Of a stretch of 64,000 bases of DNA, positions 46,701 through 55,255 are shown piece by piece. The position numbers and the translations under genes were made by a program. The number at the start of each line of letters is the position of its first letter. Position 1 is the first letter of the stretch. The DNA comes from Phocaeicola vulgatus ATCC 8482. GTDB taxonomy: Bacteria; Bacteroidota; Bacteroidia; Bacteroidales; Bacteroidaceae. Where the stretch lies: the NCBI RefSeq assembly GCF_000012825.1, contig NC_009614.1:2294001-2358000 (forward strand), given 5' to 3'. The notes beneath the pieces were generated by a model that saw only the letters and a list, made by a program, of their open reading frames with translations, did not search any database and was not told the origin of the DNA.

Positions 46701-46792
46701 CGATGAATACTTTTAATACCAAAAGCGAGAATAGGGCTAATGTAGTGGGCCAACAGTTATTATTGAATTTAATAAAAGAAAGTAATAGATAA
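43763..46792 (+). CDS. GH2-like glycoside hydrolase, first of tandem pair
   Basis: A 1009-residue secreted protein with signal peptide ending near SMRAQ. It has the GH2 layout: N-terminal jelly roll, Ig-like domain, TIM barrel (about 330-600), then extra beta domains and a C-terminal Rossmann-like region (YLLVGAFEPTQWGSG, GKIIITTLDIPA) like the glutamine-amidotransferase-type domain of some beta-galactosidases. The likely acid/base is Glu455 in NLHNE and the nucleophile candidate Glu552 in YWGEDGA. The motif RTAISWSFWPDNG marks a distinct subgroup shared with the next gene. Substrate unknown. The next gene starts 2 bp after its stop codon, so the two are translationally coupled. Confidence 0.8.
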   Translation: MKSAIKKIFVLAGCVLLFVTSMRAQRACLNLSETLWNITLDRSAVWQNDSLYVPPVNIHDLPVHIPTGGWNLLDTPDKIGVTLPATVEQHLWRWNGETFGVTGNYVGVSWFDTKINVPADWRNKRIVMNVASVRFRAEIFVNKKLVGYDLVNSTPFAVDVTPFILPGQENVIAFRITDPNGNFNWKDSQVYTWGEYRTNPSHGFGGITGKVELVATDKLYIGDVFIKNQPDPHSIEVEVTACNETKNPMKAQKMLLTVKEHKGEKVLYRKEYPVENLVVGENKQTFHIHLPAAKLWSTDSPHLYDLSVSVGTDNYTQRFGFRWFEVKDIHGDKQFFLNGKRIVLRTAISWSFWPDNGITPSDELARRQVESAKKLGLNMLNFHRTIGHSNVLDYADELGLLYFEEPGGNQYPISHFNDNNKQSKFYFAYRNEKLARMIKRDRNHPSLVIYNLHNERGAWPQVQDYAQMRMAHSLDPTRILTYNSSNGENPENEANARFKLHLMPNDTTFYDYGWYDRHHAGGPGCYHDNLYLGKDNYHRFSDHKDEIIYWGEDGAIGTPPRLQLIRDEILQSGTTSGWEAMDYMKWYDAYDSFLKHNGFAKAFPTVDDLTRAMGNVAFYYQGRVIENIRISNTVDAYAVNGWESMKLENHSGIVDNYRYPKGDVEVMARYNQPLFLAVKMNRKVLNVGDTTIVDTYIVNEKNLKGNYSLQLIAKDAEGTVLATHVSSVHVKGGNVYGQCLQIGWNFVPRATGYVCIEAKLVKGKKTFATGNDSLFAVSLNTKGITANGSIADTTGVLSNFMKTVGFDIPEYKEGTPSGDYLLVGAFEPTQWGSGMSDIMEWVYKGHTLIIVDNAERWAEFLADKEVLDYRGSKKLGTAWYGGNFFNREHPIFDGLPVNCVFNWEYQCFATYNRHRVGLRCFNGETLVACVSDHKKEVYSALSVIPAGRGKIIITTLDIPACIKDVKAYTVPVDLDGMNESMNTFNTKSENRANVVGQQLLLNLIKESNR

Positions 46793-46794
46793 TT

Positions 46795-49700
46795 ATGAAG
46801 AAGAGTATTATTGCCATAGCATTTTTGTTGTTATGTCCATTTTATGGGGTGAGAGCACAGGAGAGACCATTTTTTGATTTGTCAGGAAAAGGATGGCATT
46901 TATGGCAGGATAAAAATGCAGCTTGGCAGACAGAGGATATTTATTTGACATTGGAAGAGGCACGGAAAAGTCCTGTAATTGTTCCTACAGCGGGATGGGA
47001 TATATTGACTTCTGCCCAGACTCTTTCGGTACAGGTTCCTGGAACAGCTGAAGAATATCTTCAAACTCAGTCCGGACCCGAAGGAGATATTACAGGAGTT
47101 ACATGGTGGAGTCGTACAATGGATATTCCGGTATTGAAGAAAGGACAAAAAGTCTTTTTGAATTTTGGCTCTATACGTTCACGGGCGGAAATTTTTATTA
47201 ATCAGAGATTAGTGGATTATCAGATTGTGGACAATGTTCCTTTTGAAACGGATATTACTCCTTATATAAAATCAGGAGAACAGGTACAATTGGCTGTACG
47301 TATAACGGATGCGGGTGGTAACCATGATTGGCGTGACTACAGAACTATTCCGTGGGGAGATAAAATGTTGCCTCCCGGTCATGGCTTTGGAGGAATAACA
47401 GGAAAAGTTAGTATGAAGGTATGTAATTCTGTTTATGTGGCAGATATTTATATGCAGAATACTCCTCAGATAACTACCGCCAACGCTATTCTGACATTAC
47501 AGAATGAAAAAGGAAAGACTGCGAAGCAGGATCTTCGTATAACGGTGTACGAGTGGAAAAATAAAGAAAAAATAGTTTATTCTAAAGAGATAAAGGGTAT
47601 CTCATTAAATAAAGGTATGAATGAACTGAAGATTCCTGTATCAGCTCCGGATGCGAAATTATGGAGTGTGGATGATCCTAATCTGTATGTATGTGAGGTG
47701 GAGTTGTCCGAAGGACAGAACTGGGTGGATAAAGATTCCCGCCGTTTTGGATTCCGTTGGTTCGAGGCTTCCGGTATAGGTGATGATGCTGTTTTTCGTT
47801 TAAATGGAAAACGTATCATGCTTCGCTCGGCCATCAGTTGGAGTTTTTGGCCAGTCAATGGTATTTTTCCGTCGGAAGAATTGGCTGAAAGGCAAATTCG
47901 CATAGCTAAGGAGTTAGGATTGAATATGCTGAATTTTCATCGTTTTATCGGTAATACTGACGTAATGAATTATGCTGATGAGTTGGGACTGCTCTATTTT
48001 GAAGAGCCTGGCGGTTTTCGTCTGGACGTAAGACAGCCGTTTATGAATGCTGTTTTGCATGAAAAGGTCATCCGTATGGTAAAGAGGGATCGCAGTCATC
48101 CCTGTCTGGTTATCTATAATATGATGAATGAATCGGGAAATGCTGCTCCTGAAAAGTTAGAATTGGAAATTCAAGCGATGAAGGATATGCGTGTATTGGA
48201 TCCTTCCCGGTTGATTCTTCGTACCTCGGCTTGGGCTAAGGGAGATGATATAGAAGATCAGGCTAAAATTCATATTCGTCCTTACGATGAAAAAGTGTAT
48301 TGGAGTGGCTGGTATGATTATCATCGTGCCGGAGGACCTGCTGTTTGGAATGAAGGTTTGTACAAAGGCCCTGAAGATTATTATAATGATACAAAGAATA
48401 AGCGTGAAATTGTATTCTTTGGTGAGGAAGGGGCTTTATCATCACCTCCTCGTTTGGAAAAGAATAAAGAAGATTTGGAAAAATATAGCTATAAAGGATG
48501 GGATGGTAGAGAGTTTCTACGTTGGTATGATGAATTCAATAAATTTCTGGATGCTAAACAGTTAAGGACTGTTTATCCTACCGTGGATGATTTGTGTGTG
48601 GCTATGGGAACTGTATCCTATGAACATCAGGGACGTAAAATAGAATCGGCCAGAATGAATAATTTGACGGATGCATACGTTGTTAATGGATGGGAATCGG
48701 AATTGACGGAGAATTATTCGGGAATTGTCGATTGTTTTCGTTATCCCAAATCAGATCCGGCTATCATAGCTCGTTATAATCAGCCTTTGTATGTAGCGGT
48801 AAAGACCAGGCAACAGGTTGCAGCCGCAGGGGGAAAGGTGACCGTTGATTTTTATCTGATTAATGAGAAGAATGTCCGGGGAAACCATCAATTGAAAATC
48901 TCGGTGACAGACTCTCAAGGAAAAGTGATGGAGGTAGGGACTTATGAAACGGAAGCTGCCGGAGGTGAGGTTTATGGTCAGTTGTTGGTGAAAGATGTAA
49001 AAATACCTGTTCCTACAGCTGGAGGACTTTGTAGGATTGAAGCAAAACTGTGTAAGGAAAATTCTGTTGTTACAACTGGGTATGATGATATATTGTCTGT
49101 AAATCTGGCATCCAATATGTTGGATGGTAAAGGGGCCGTTTGGGAAGATGGGAGTGCTTTACAGAATTTCTTGAAGGGAAAAACGAAAGAAGCGGTTGCA
49201 GCTTACGAGGATAATTTAGGAAAGTTGGATTGGATTATGGTGGCCCGTCCTCCTAGGAAAGATCAGTTGACAATGGTGCCGATGGAAGCGTTACGCTCTG
49301 CCGATGGCAAACCGGGATTGGATGTGGTCTATTATGAGGATATGGAATTTCAGAAGGAAGTTTATCATGAAGTGGCCAAGGTGGTTAATCTGAGTGCTAT
49401 TGAGGGAGCTACACCAAGTCCTTTTGTGTATATGCTTGATGGTTATGGTATTAAATGGAGTGGTAAAGTACTTCCTTCTGTCAGTGGTGAATATACGATT
49501 ATTCCTCAGAGTAATGATCGTAGTATGATTGAAGTCTTTGTCAATGGTAAGAAAATATATGAAATAACCAGGAAGAAAGAGCATTTGGGCGATGGAAAAG
49601 TCTATTTGGAAGGAGGCAAGTCTGCCGATATAGAGATCCGTTTCAGGCATCCTCGCAGTAACGCGCGTTGTCGTTTGGATTGGGCTGTTCCTAATGATAA

Positions 49701-50163
49701 GATGCCGGATGCACAGCGTTTAATGGAACGTGCCGTAAATGATGGAACCAAAATCTTTATTATTCAGAGTGCTGATGAATGGTCGGAATTTATAGCGGCT
49801 AATAGTAAAGCGGTGTTTAAGGACAAATTCTTTGTTGGAACCAACTGGCTGGGCGGGGTGATGTTTAATAAGCCACATGATATTTTCAAGGAACTTCCTG
49901 TCGGAAATGCTCTCAACTGGCCTTATCAGGCATTGATACATACAGGGGTGGAGCGTATGGGATTAGTGATGGAAGGTGAAGAATTGCTGGTCGGAGCCTA
50001 TCATACTTATCCTATGGCTATCGGAACTGCTATGGGGATTGTACCTATGGGTAAGGGTAGTGTTTTGTTCTCTACATTGGATATCTATGGGAACATCATT
50101 AATGATTCGGCTGCCGGACTCGTAGCCAAAAAGCTGATTTTCAATATGATTGATTTTAAATAA
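46795..50163 (+). CDS. GH2-like glycoside hydrolase with inserted PA14 domain, second of tandem pair
   Basis: A 1122-residue secreted paralogue of the preceding protein, with the same order of domains and near-identical landmarks (RSAISWSFWPVNG, LGLNMLNFHRFIGNTDV, YADELGLLYFEEPGG). The likely acid/base is Glu446 in NMMNE and the nucleophile candidate Glu544 in FFGEEGA. The length difference of 113 residues is explained by a PA14-like carbohydrate-binding domain at about 840-968 (VYMLDGYGIKWSGK, GEYTIIPQSNDRSMIEVFVNG), placed before the Rossmann-like C-terminal region. The pair probably arose by tandem duplication and may attack two linkages in one glycan. Confidence 0.8.
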   Translation: MKKSIIAIAFLLLCPFYGVRAQERPFFDLSGKGWHLWQDKNAAWQTEDIYLTLEEARKSPVIVPTAGWDILTSAQTLSVQVPGTAEEYLQTQSGPEGDITGVTWWSRTMDIPVLKKGQKVFLNFGSIRSRAEIFINQRLVDYQIVDNVPFETDITPYIKSGEQVQLAVRITDAGGNHDWRDYRTIPWGDKMLPPGHGFGGITGKVSMKVCNSVYVADIYMQNTPQITTANAILTLQNEKGKTAKQDLRITVYEWKNKEKIVYSKEIKGISLNKGMNELKIPVSAPDAKLWSVDDPNLYVCEVELSEGQNWVDKDSRRFGFRWFEASGIGDDAVFRLNGKRIMLRSAISWSFWPVNGIFPSEELAERQIRIAKELGLNMLNFHRFIGNTDVMNYADELGLLYFEEPGGFRLDVRQPFMNAVLHEKVIRMVKRDRSHPCLVIYNMMNESGNAAPEKLELEIQAMKDMRVLDPSRLILRTSAWAKGDDIEDQAKIHIRPYDEKVYWSGWYDYHRAGGPAVWNEGLYKGPEDYYNDTKNKREIVFFGEEGALSSPPRLEKNKEDLEKYSYKGWDGREFLRWYDEFNKFLDAKQLRTVYPTVDDLCVAMGTVSYEHQGRKIESARMNNLTDAYVVNGWESELTENYSGIVDCFRYPKSDPAIIARYNQPLYVAVKTRQQVAAAGGKVTVDFYLINEKNVRGNHQLKISVTDSQGKVMEVGTYETEAAGGEVYGQLLVKDVKIPVPTAGGLCRIEAKLCKENSVVTTGYDDILSVNLASNMLDGKGAVWEDGSALQNFLKGKTKEAVAAYEDNLGKLDWIMVARPPRKDQLTMVPMEALRSADGKPGLDVVYYEDMEFQKEVYHEVAKVVNLSAIEGATPSPFVYMLDGYGIKWSGKVLPSVSGEYTIIPQSNDRSMIEVFVNGKKIYEITRKKEHLGDGKVYLEGGKSADIEIRFRHPRSNARCRLDWAVPNDKMPDAQRLMERAVNDGTKIFIIQSADEWSEFIAANSKAVFKDKFFVGTNWLGGVMFNKPHDIFKELPVGNALNWPYQALIHTGVERMGLVMEGEELLVGAYHTYPMAIGTAMGIVPMGKGSVLFSTLDIYGNIINDSAAGLVAKKLIFNMIDFK

Positions 50164-50176
50164 AATAACAGATACC

Positions 50177-52561
50177 ATGAAAAAACGAATCCTATGCTTT
50201 TGTTTATGCCTGTATTGTATAGGGCTATGGGCGGCCAATGCTTCTTTTAAGAAGACAGGAAATGATTTGTTGTTTCTTCTGCCTCAGGGAAATGTGAAAT
50301 TGGAATTTTGTACAGATGATATGTTCCGTGTACGTCATTCTCAAGGTACCGTGTTCGCTGAAAATGAGCAGTGGATGGTTCGGAAATATGATTTTACTCC
50401 TGTACACTATACAGTGGAAGATAAAGGTGCTGCATGGTTGATTACGACCGGAAAACTGATTATAGAGGCTACCAAGAATCCGTTCTGTCTGTCTGTTTCT
50501 GATAAAAACGGCAAACTGCTTTATACGGAACTTGCGGAACAACGTTTTTATAAGGATTCTGTCAAGACGAAAGCTGTTCTACAACCGGATGAGCATTTCT
50601 TTGGTTTTGGGGAACGTATGGATTTCATGGATCAGCGAGGGCGTAAGGTCTATCTGAATGTAGAGTTGGGAAGAGGGATAAAACCGGCTGTAGGAGGAAA
50701 AGATATTTTACGTGCCAATTATTGTCCCGTACCTTTTATGATGAGTACCAAAGGATATGGTTTATTCTTTCATACTCCGTTTGCTACCGAGTGGAATATG
50801 GGGTGGGATAGTAGTGATTATTATTCATTCAAAGCTTTTGGCGGTGATTTGGACTATTATTTTATTTATGGTCCCGATTTTTATACCATGGTTGACAGAT
50901 ATACGGAATTGACCGGAAAATCCCCCATGCTTCCTCGTTTTGCAATGGGGTTGCATGTCGGTACTTATTCCGGTGGAACCTGGAAGAATGAAGAGATGAC
51001 TTCCGATAAATACCCGCCTGCTTTATGTAAACGTTTGCGTGAGGAAGAAGTGCCTTTTGATTTGCTTTGGCTGGATTCTACTTGGAGGCTGTTTAATACC
51101 ACTTACGGAAATGGTGGTTGCTGTTTTGAATGGCGTAATACGTTCAAAGATCCGAAAGCCATGTTTGATAGTTGCTATGCGCAAAATGTAAAAATGGTGG
51201 GGCTTCATATCCGTTCTATATTAGATAATGGCCCTGAATATCATCTGTTGGATAAGGCGCGTGAACAGGGAAACGTGCTGTATCCCGGAGCAAAGATAGA
51301 AGGAGTGGTGAATTTCTTTGATCCGAAAGCTGTAGATTGGTGGTGGGAGAACGGAGTAATGAAAGTCGCTTCTATCGGGGCTAAGTTTGTGAAAACGGAT
51401 GTCGGAGGAACGATGGACCTGAAAGGACTTCATAATATTTTTCCTTTAGCTTATGCGGAGGCCCCCTATCGTAAATTTCAGGAATATAATAATATGAGGG
51501 GGGTGACACATACCCGTGAAGGTTATGCGGGAATTCAGCGTTATCCTTATATCTGGGCTGGAGACTGGGGAAGTGAATGGCAGTGGTTTGAACCGGTGAT
51601 ACGTGCAGGACTTAATATTGGTATGAGTGGTGTGGGTAACTGGACTCATTGCATGGGAGGATTTGAACAATATTCTCCTTACGATACAGAATTATATACT
51701 CGTTGGGTACAGTTCGGTATGTTTTCACCTATCGCCATGGTGTTCGGTATGGACCATCCCCGTTACCATGAACCTTGGACTTATGGTCCGGAGGCTTTGG
51801 CCAATTTCATCAAATATGATAGTTTGCGTTATACATTGATTCCTTATATTTATAGTAATGCCTATCAGCTTTATAAAACGGCACGTCCCATGATGACTCC
51901 TTTAGTGATGGACTATCCTCAGGATGAGAATACTTATCAGCTGACACGTCAGTATATGTTCGGGCCATGGATGATGGTTTGTCCTGTCACTACCAAAGGT
52001 GCACTGAGCCAACATGTTTATTTTCCCGGTGGAGAATGGTTTGATTATGAAACCGGTGAGCGTTACGAGGGCCGTCAATATAAATCTTTTCTTACTCCGT
52101 TGGATGTGTTGCCTATCTATATAAAAGCCGGAGCTATTATTCCCATGCAACCTGTTATGCAGTGGGTAGATCAGCACCCTGTAGAGATGATAACATTGGA
52201 TGTCTATCCGTCAGGCATTTCTTCTTATGAGATGTATGAAGATGATGGTATATCAATGGATTATCAAAAAGGGATTGGTTCATTGACCCGTTTTACCAGC
52301 AGGCTTGCTGATGATAGTTGGACGTTTACTGCAGATAAACCGGTAGGGAAGTACAAACCTGCCAAGCACACTTATCTAGTAAAGGCTTATTTGCAGAACG
52401 CTCCGCAATCTGTGATAGAAAATGGTAAATCGTTGCCCGTTCTTTCATCAGTTACAGATGCAGAGCGGAATACAGGCTGGTTTTATGATATAGAGCATAA
52501 ACGTTTGTATGTGAAGACAGCCGGAGATAACCGTCAGAAAATTGAAATTGTGGTACAATAA
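50177..52561 (+). CDS. GH31 family glycoside hydrolase
   Basis: A 794-residue secreted protein from the ATG at 50177 (MKKRILCFCLCLYC); an upstream start at 50150 overlaps the GH2 gene. The N-terminal sandwich is followed by the GH31 barrel with nucleophile Asp408 in KFVKTDVGG and acid/base Asp463 in WAGDWGSEWQW, then the C-terminal sandwich (LDVYPSGISSYEMYEDDG). GH31 enzymes are retaining alpha-glucosidases, alpha-xylosidases or alpha-galactosidases; GDWGSEWQWF is unlike the usual alpha-glucosidase GDN, so the substrate is open. It is fourth in the susCD2-GH2-GH2 operon. Confidence 0.88.
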   Translation: MKKRILCFCLCLYCIGLWAANASFKKTGNDLLFLLPQGNVKLEFCTDDMFRVRHSQGTVFAENEQWMVRKYDFTPVHYTVEDKGAAWLITTGKLIIEATKNPFCLSVSDKNGKLLYTELAEQRFYKDSVKTKAVLQPDEHFFGFGERMDFMDQRGRKVYLNVELGRGIKPAVGGKDILRANYCPVPFMMSTKGYGLFFHTPFATEWNMGWDSSDYYSFKAFGGDLDYYFIYGPDFYTMVDRYTELTGKSPMLPRFAMGLHVGTYSGGTWKNEEMTSDKYPPALCKRLREEEVPFDLLWLDSTWRLFNTTYGNGGCCFEWRNTFKDPKAMFDSCYAQNVKMVGLHIRSILDNGPEYHLLDKAREQGNVLYPGAKIEGVVNFFDPKAVDWWWENGVMKVASIGAKFVKTDVGGTMDLKGLHNIFPLAYAEAPYRKFQEYNNMRGVTHTREGYAGIQRYPYIWAGDWGSEWQWFEPVIRAGLNIGMSGVGNWTHCMGGFEQYSPYDTELYTRWVQFGMFSPIAMVFGMDHPRYHEPWTYGPEALANFIKYDSLRYTLIPYIYSNAYQLYKTARPMMTPLVMDYPQDENTYQLTRQYMFGPWMMVCPVTTKGALSQHVYFPGGEWFDYETGERYEGRQYKSFLTPLDVLPIYIKAGAIIPMQPVMQWVDQHPVEMITLDVYPSGISSYEMYEDDGISMDYQKGIGSLTRFTSRLADDSWTFTADKPVGKYKPAKHTYLVKAYLQNAPQSVIENGKSLPVLSSVTDAERNTGWFYDIEHKRLYVKTAGDNRQKIEIVVQ

Positions 52562-52578
52562 CTTAAAGGGATGATTCT

Positions 52579-54579
52579 ATGAGAAAAATTATCGGTTTTC
52601 GCACTTTATGTGTAGGTTTGGGAATATGGGTGGGGACTGTTGTGGTTTCTGCTCAGGGGGAGTTCAAGGCATTACCTTGGAGTCAAAGTACTGCTTATAA
52701 TTCTTATCTGATGCGTGATGTACATCGGCAGTTTGCATCCCGGCAGTCAGCCATTCAGCAAGCATTTACTTCTCCTGCCGGGATGCAGGAGTACCTGGAG
52801 GGTTGCCGTGAACGATATAAACAAATAGTAGGTACTTTTCCTGAAAAAGAGAATTTAAATGTTCAGGTGGTGGGGAAGATACAAGGTACCGGCTATTATA
52901 TAGAGAAAATAATTTTTGAAAGCAAGCCTGGCCGCTATGTCACAGCACATCTTTATATGCCGGAGAACATGACTGTTCCTGTTCCGGCAACATTGGAACT
53001 TTGCGGACATGGATTGAATGGTAAAGGTTCTTCGTCTCATGCCGCTATGCTGATGGCATCCAATGGTATTGCTGTACTAGTGGTAGATCCCATAGGCCAG
53101 GGAGAACGGTTGCAACTTATTGATAGGGAAGGAAAACCGCTGACACGGGGGGCTACCACGGAACATACCTTACTGAATGCGGGCTTTAACTTGCTTGGTA
53201 CTAGTTTGGCGGCACAGGAATATTGGGATAATCATCGGGCTTTGGACTATTTATTGACTCGTAAGGATATTGATTCGGAGCGTATCGGAGTATATGGATC
53301 TTCTGGTGGTGGTACTCAGACCGCTTATTATATAGGTTTGGATCCCCGTGTAAAGGTAGCGGCCATTTGTAGTTTCTTTTCTACCCGAGAACGTACTATG
53401 GAGTTGCAAGGTCCTTCCGATGGTTGCCAACATATACCATACGAAGGGCGTGAACAACTGGAAGTACCTGATTTTGCTTTAATGATGGCTCCACGGCCTT
53501 TATTGATTTTAAGCGGTAAATATGATTTTGTCGATTTATGGGGTGCACAACAAGGGTTTGCTGAATTACAACAGTGCTATAAAGTATTGGGAGTTCCCGA
53601 AAAGGTGGATATGCTGACAGTAGAAACAGGGCATGGACTTGGAACTGAAAAAAGGCAAAAGTTGGTCAGTTGGTTCAAGCGTTGGCTGAAAGATGATCAA
53701 TCTCCGGTGAAGAAATCGGCACAAGACCGTTTCCGGTTGTCTGATATGCTTTGTACGACTAAAGGACAGGTGAATGTATCTATGCCTGGAGCACTCAGTA
53801 TTATGCAGGAAAATGTGAATCAGCTGGATGAGTGGGCTTCCAAGCGTGAGGCGTTTCTTTCGAAAGGAAAGAAAACTGTCCAAGCAAAGATGCTGGATTT
53901 GTTAGGTCTTAAAGGTCTTCCTGACCATAAAATAAGAATTGAAGCAACCGGACATGATTCAATGCGTGAAAATGAACAATATAAGTTTCAGCTTATAAGG
54001 GAAGGGGAGATGCCTGTTCCTTGTATTCTTATCATGCCGTCCAGAGCGAATGCTGATTCTCCTGTTGAGTTAAGGTTACAGGAAGAGGGAAAAGGAACTT
54101 ATTTGAGTGAATATGCGAATTTTGCTGCTGCCTTGACGGAAGGAAAAATCTTGTTGTTGGCAGATTTGCGCGGATTTGGGGAAACAACGGATCCTGCATT
54201 CTATACGGATGCTAAATATTGGAACCGTGAGTATCGCAATGCAATGGTCAGTATGCATATAGGGCGTCCTATTATGGGACAACGTGTTGTCGATATTTTG
54301 ACTTTGCTTGATTTTTGTTCAGAACACGAATTTCTGAAAGGACACCCCGTCAAGGTATTTGCCAATGGTATTTATGGTCCGGTTGCAATTCATGCTGCTT
54401 ATTTGGATGAAAGAATCAACAGTGTGGAGATAAAACATAGCGTGAAGACTTGGAAGGAATACATTGAGAGGCCTATGCAGTGGGATATGTATTCTAATGT
54501 GTTGTATGGTGCTTTGAAATATTATGATTTACCGGATTTGATAAGGTTAAGCAATTGTCCCATTCGTTTTGCAGATTAA
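52579..54579 (+). CDS. Secreted double alpha/beta-hydrolase, probable acetyl/carbohydrate esterase
   Basis: A 666-residue protein with signal peptide ending near VVSAQ. The first alpha/beta-hydrolase domain (about 90-375) has a full triad set: Ser242 in GSSGG, an Asp in LSGKYDFVD and a His in ETGHGLG, and resembles acetyl-xylan-esterase-type enzymes. The second part (about 440-650) has the same fold pattern (KILLLADLRGFGETTDPA), but the nucleophile elbow reads ANGIYGP with no Ser, so it is probably inactive. As last gene of the ECF locus (17 bp after the GH31), it probably removes acyl groups that block the glycosidases. Ends at a convergent terminator. Confidence 0.75.
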   Translation: MRKIIGFRTLCVGLGIWVGTVVVSAQGEFKALPWSQSTAYNSYLMRDVHRQFASRQSAIQQAFTSPAGMQEYLEGCRERYKQIVGTFPEKENLNVQVVGKIQGTGYYIEKIIFESKPGRYVTAHLYMPENMTVPVPATLELCGHGLNGKGSSSHAAMLMASNGIAVLVVDPIGQGERLQLIDREGKPLTRGATTEHTLLNAGFNLLGTSLAAQEYWDNHRALDYLLTRKDIDSERIGVYGSSGGGTQTAYYIGLDPRVKVAAICSFFSTRERTMELQGPSDGCQHIPYEGREQLEVPDFALMMAPRPLLILSGKYDFVDLWGAQQGFAELQQCYKVLGVPEKVDMLTVETGHGLGTEKRQKLVSWFKRWLKDDQSPVKKSAQDRFRLSDMLCTTKGQVNVSMPGALSIMQENVNQLDEWASKREAFLSKGKKTVQAKMLDLLGLKGLPDHKIRIEATGHDSMRENEQYKFQLIREGEMPVPCILIMPSRANADSPVELRLQEEGKGTYLSEYANFAAALTEGKILLLADLRGFGETTDPAFYTDAKYWNREYRNAMVSMHIGRPIMGQRVVDILTLLDFCSEHEFLKGHPVKVFANGIYGPVAIHAAYLDERINSVEIKHSVKTWKEYIERPMQWDMYSNVLYGALKYYDLPDLIRLSNCPIRFAD

Positions 54580-54595
54580 AAAATAGAATTCATTT

Positions 54596-54654
54596 CCACT
54601 GTAGGAGCATATTAAATGCCCAAAGGAGGGCACAGCAATCTGCTCCTGCAGTGG
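54596..54654. terminator. Nested bidirectional terminator between ECF locus and kdgF
   Basis: The 14-bp stem CCACTGTAGGAGCA (54596-54609) pairs with 54641-54654 with one G-U pair, and encloses a perfect inner hairpin TGCCC/GGGCA (54617-54632). It lies between convergent genes and can serve both. Confidence 0.8.
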
Positions 54655-54672
54655 ATGGAATATATGGCTTGT

Positions 54673-55164
54673 CTATTTCTTTTCCAGGAAATCAGCACGC
54701 ATCGGGCTGAAACAATCTATCAGCATACCCGGCTCCAGGCATACACAACCATGCACAGCATCCGGTTCCTTATATAGACAGTCGCCGGCCGATACAATTT
54801 TTTTCACACCATTGATGGTGAACTCAAATTTTCCACTTTCCACATAGGTCACTTGTGAATGGATATGATGGTGGACAGCTCCTACAGCTCCCTTTTCAAA
54901 TTTTACTTTAACAACCATGATGTCATCATTGTAACCCATGATCTGGCGCACTACACCTTCGCCTGCAGGTTCCCATTCTTTGCCTTCTGCAAAAATGAAG
55001 TTTTCACTACCTGTTTTCATAACCTTTTTTTCAGTGTTTTTGTTTGTTTCTTCAGTACACTCTTTGTTGCTCTCTTTTTTTTCACTTTGTGCATTGCAGC
55101 TCTGCAATAGTAGTGGTGCCATCAAGGCGCAAGCATACAATGCGGTTCTTACTTTACGATTCAT
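54673..55164 (-). CDS. kdgF: KdgF-like cupin with lipoprotein signal
   Basis: A 163-residue protein from the ATG at 55164; an upstream ATG at 55209 adds residues before the signal. The lipobox LLLQSC puts the lipidated Cys at 23, followed by a Lys/Glu-rich linker and a cupin domain (about 50-160). It matches KdgF, which opens 4,5-unsaturated uronates to the linear 5-keto-4-deoxyuronate: VVRQIMGYNDDIMVVKVKFE, a His cluster with Gln at 98-104, His138, and the signature LIDCFSPMRADFL with Asp150, Phe152 and Arg156. KdgF as I know it is a cytosolic protein of about 110 residues, so the lipoprotein signal is unusual. The enzyme would act in the periplasm or at the surface, between GH105 and KduI. 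It is a single gene, divergent from the PL10 operon. Confidence 0.85.
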   Translation of the reverse strand: MNRKVRTALYACALMAPLLLQSCNAQSEKKESNKECTEETNKNTEKKVMKTGSENFIFAEGKEWEPAGEGVVRQIMGYNDDIMVVKVKFEKGAVGAVHHHIHSQVTYVESGKFEFTINGVKKIVSAGDCLYKEPDAVHGCVCLEPGMLIDCFSPMRADFLEKK

Positions 55165-55255
55165 GATCTTGCATTTAATATAAAATGAATAACTAAAACT
55201 TTTCTTCAAATATACTTATAATATGGGGAGGGTAGTTCGTCGTGATTAAAATATA

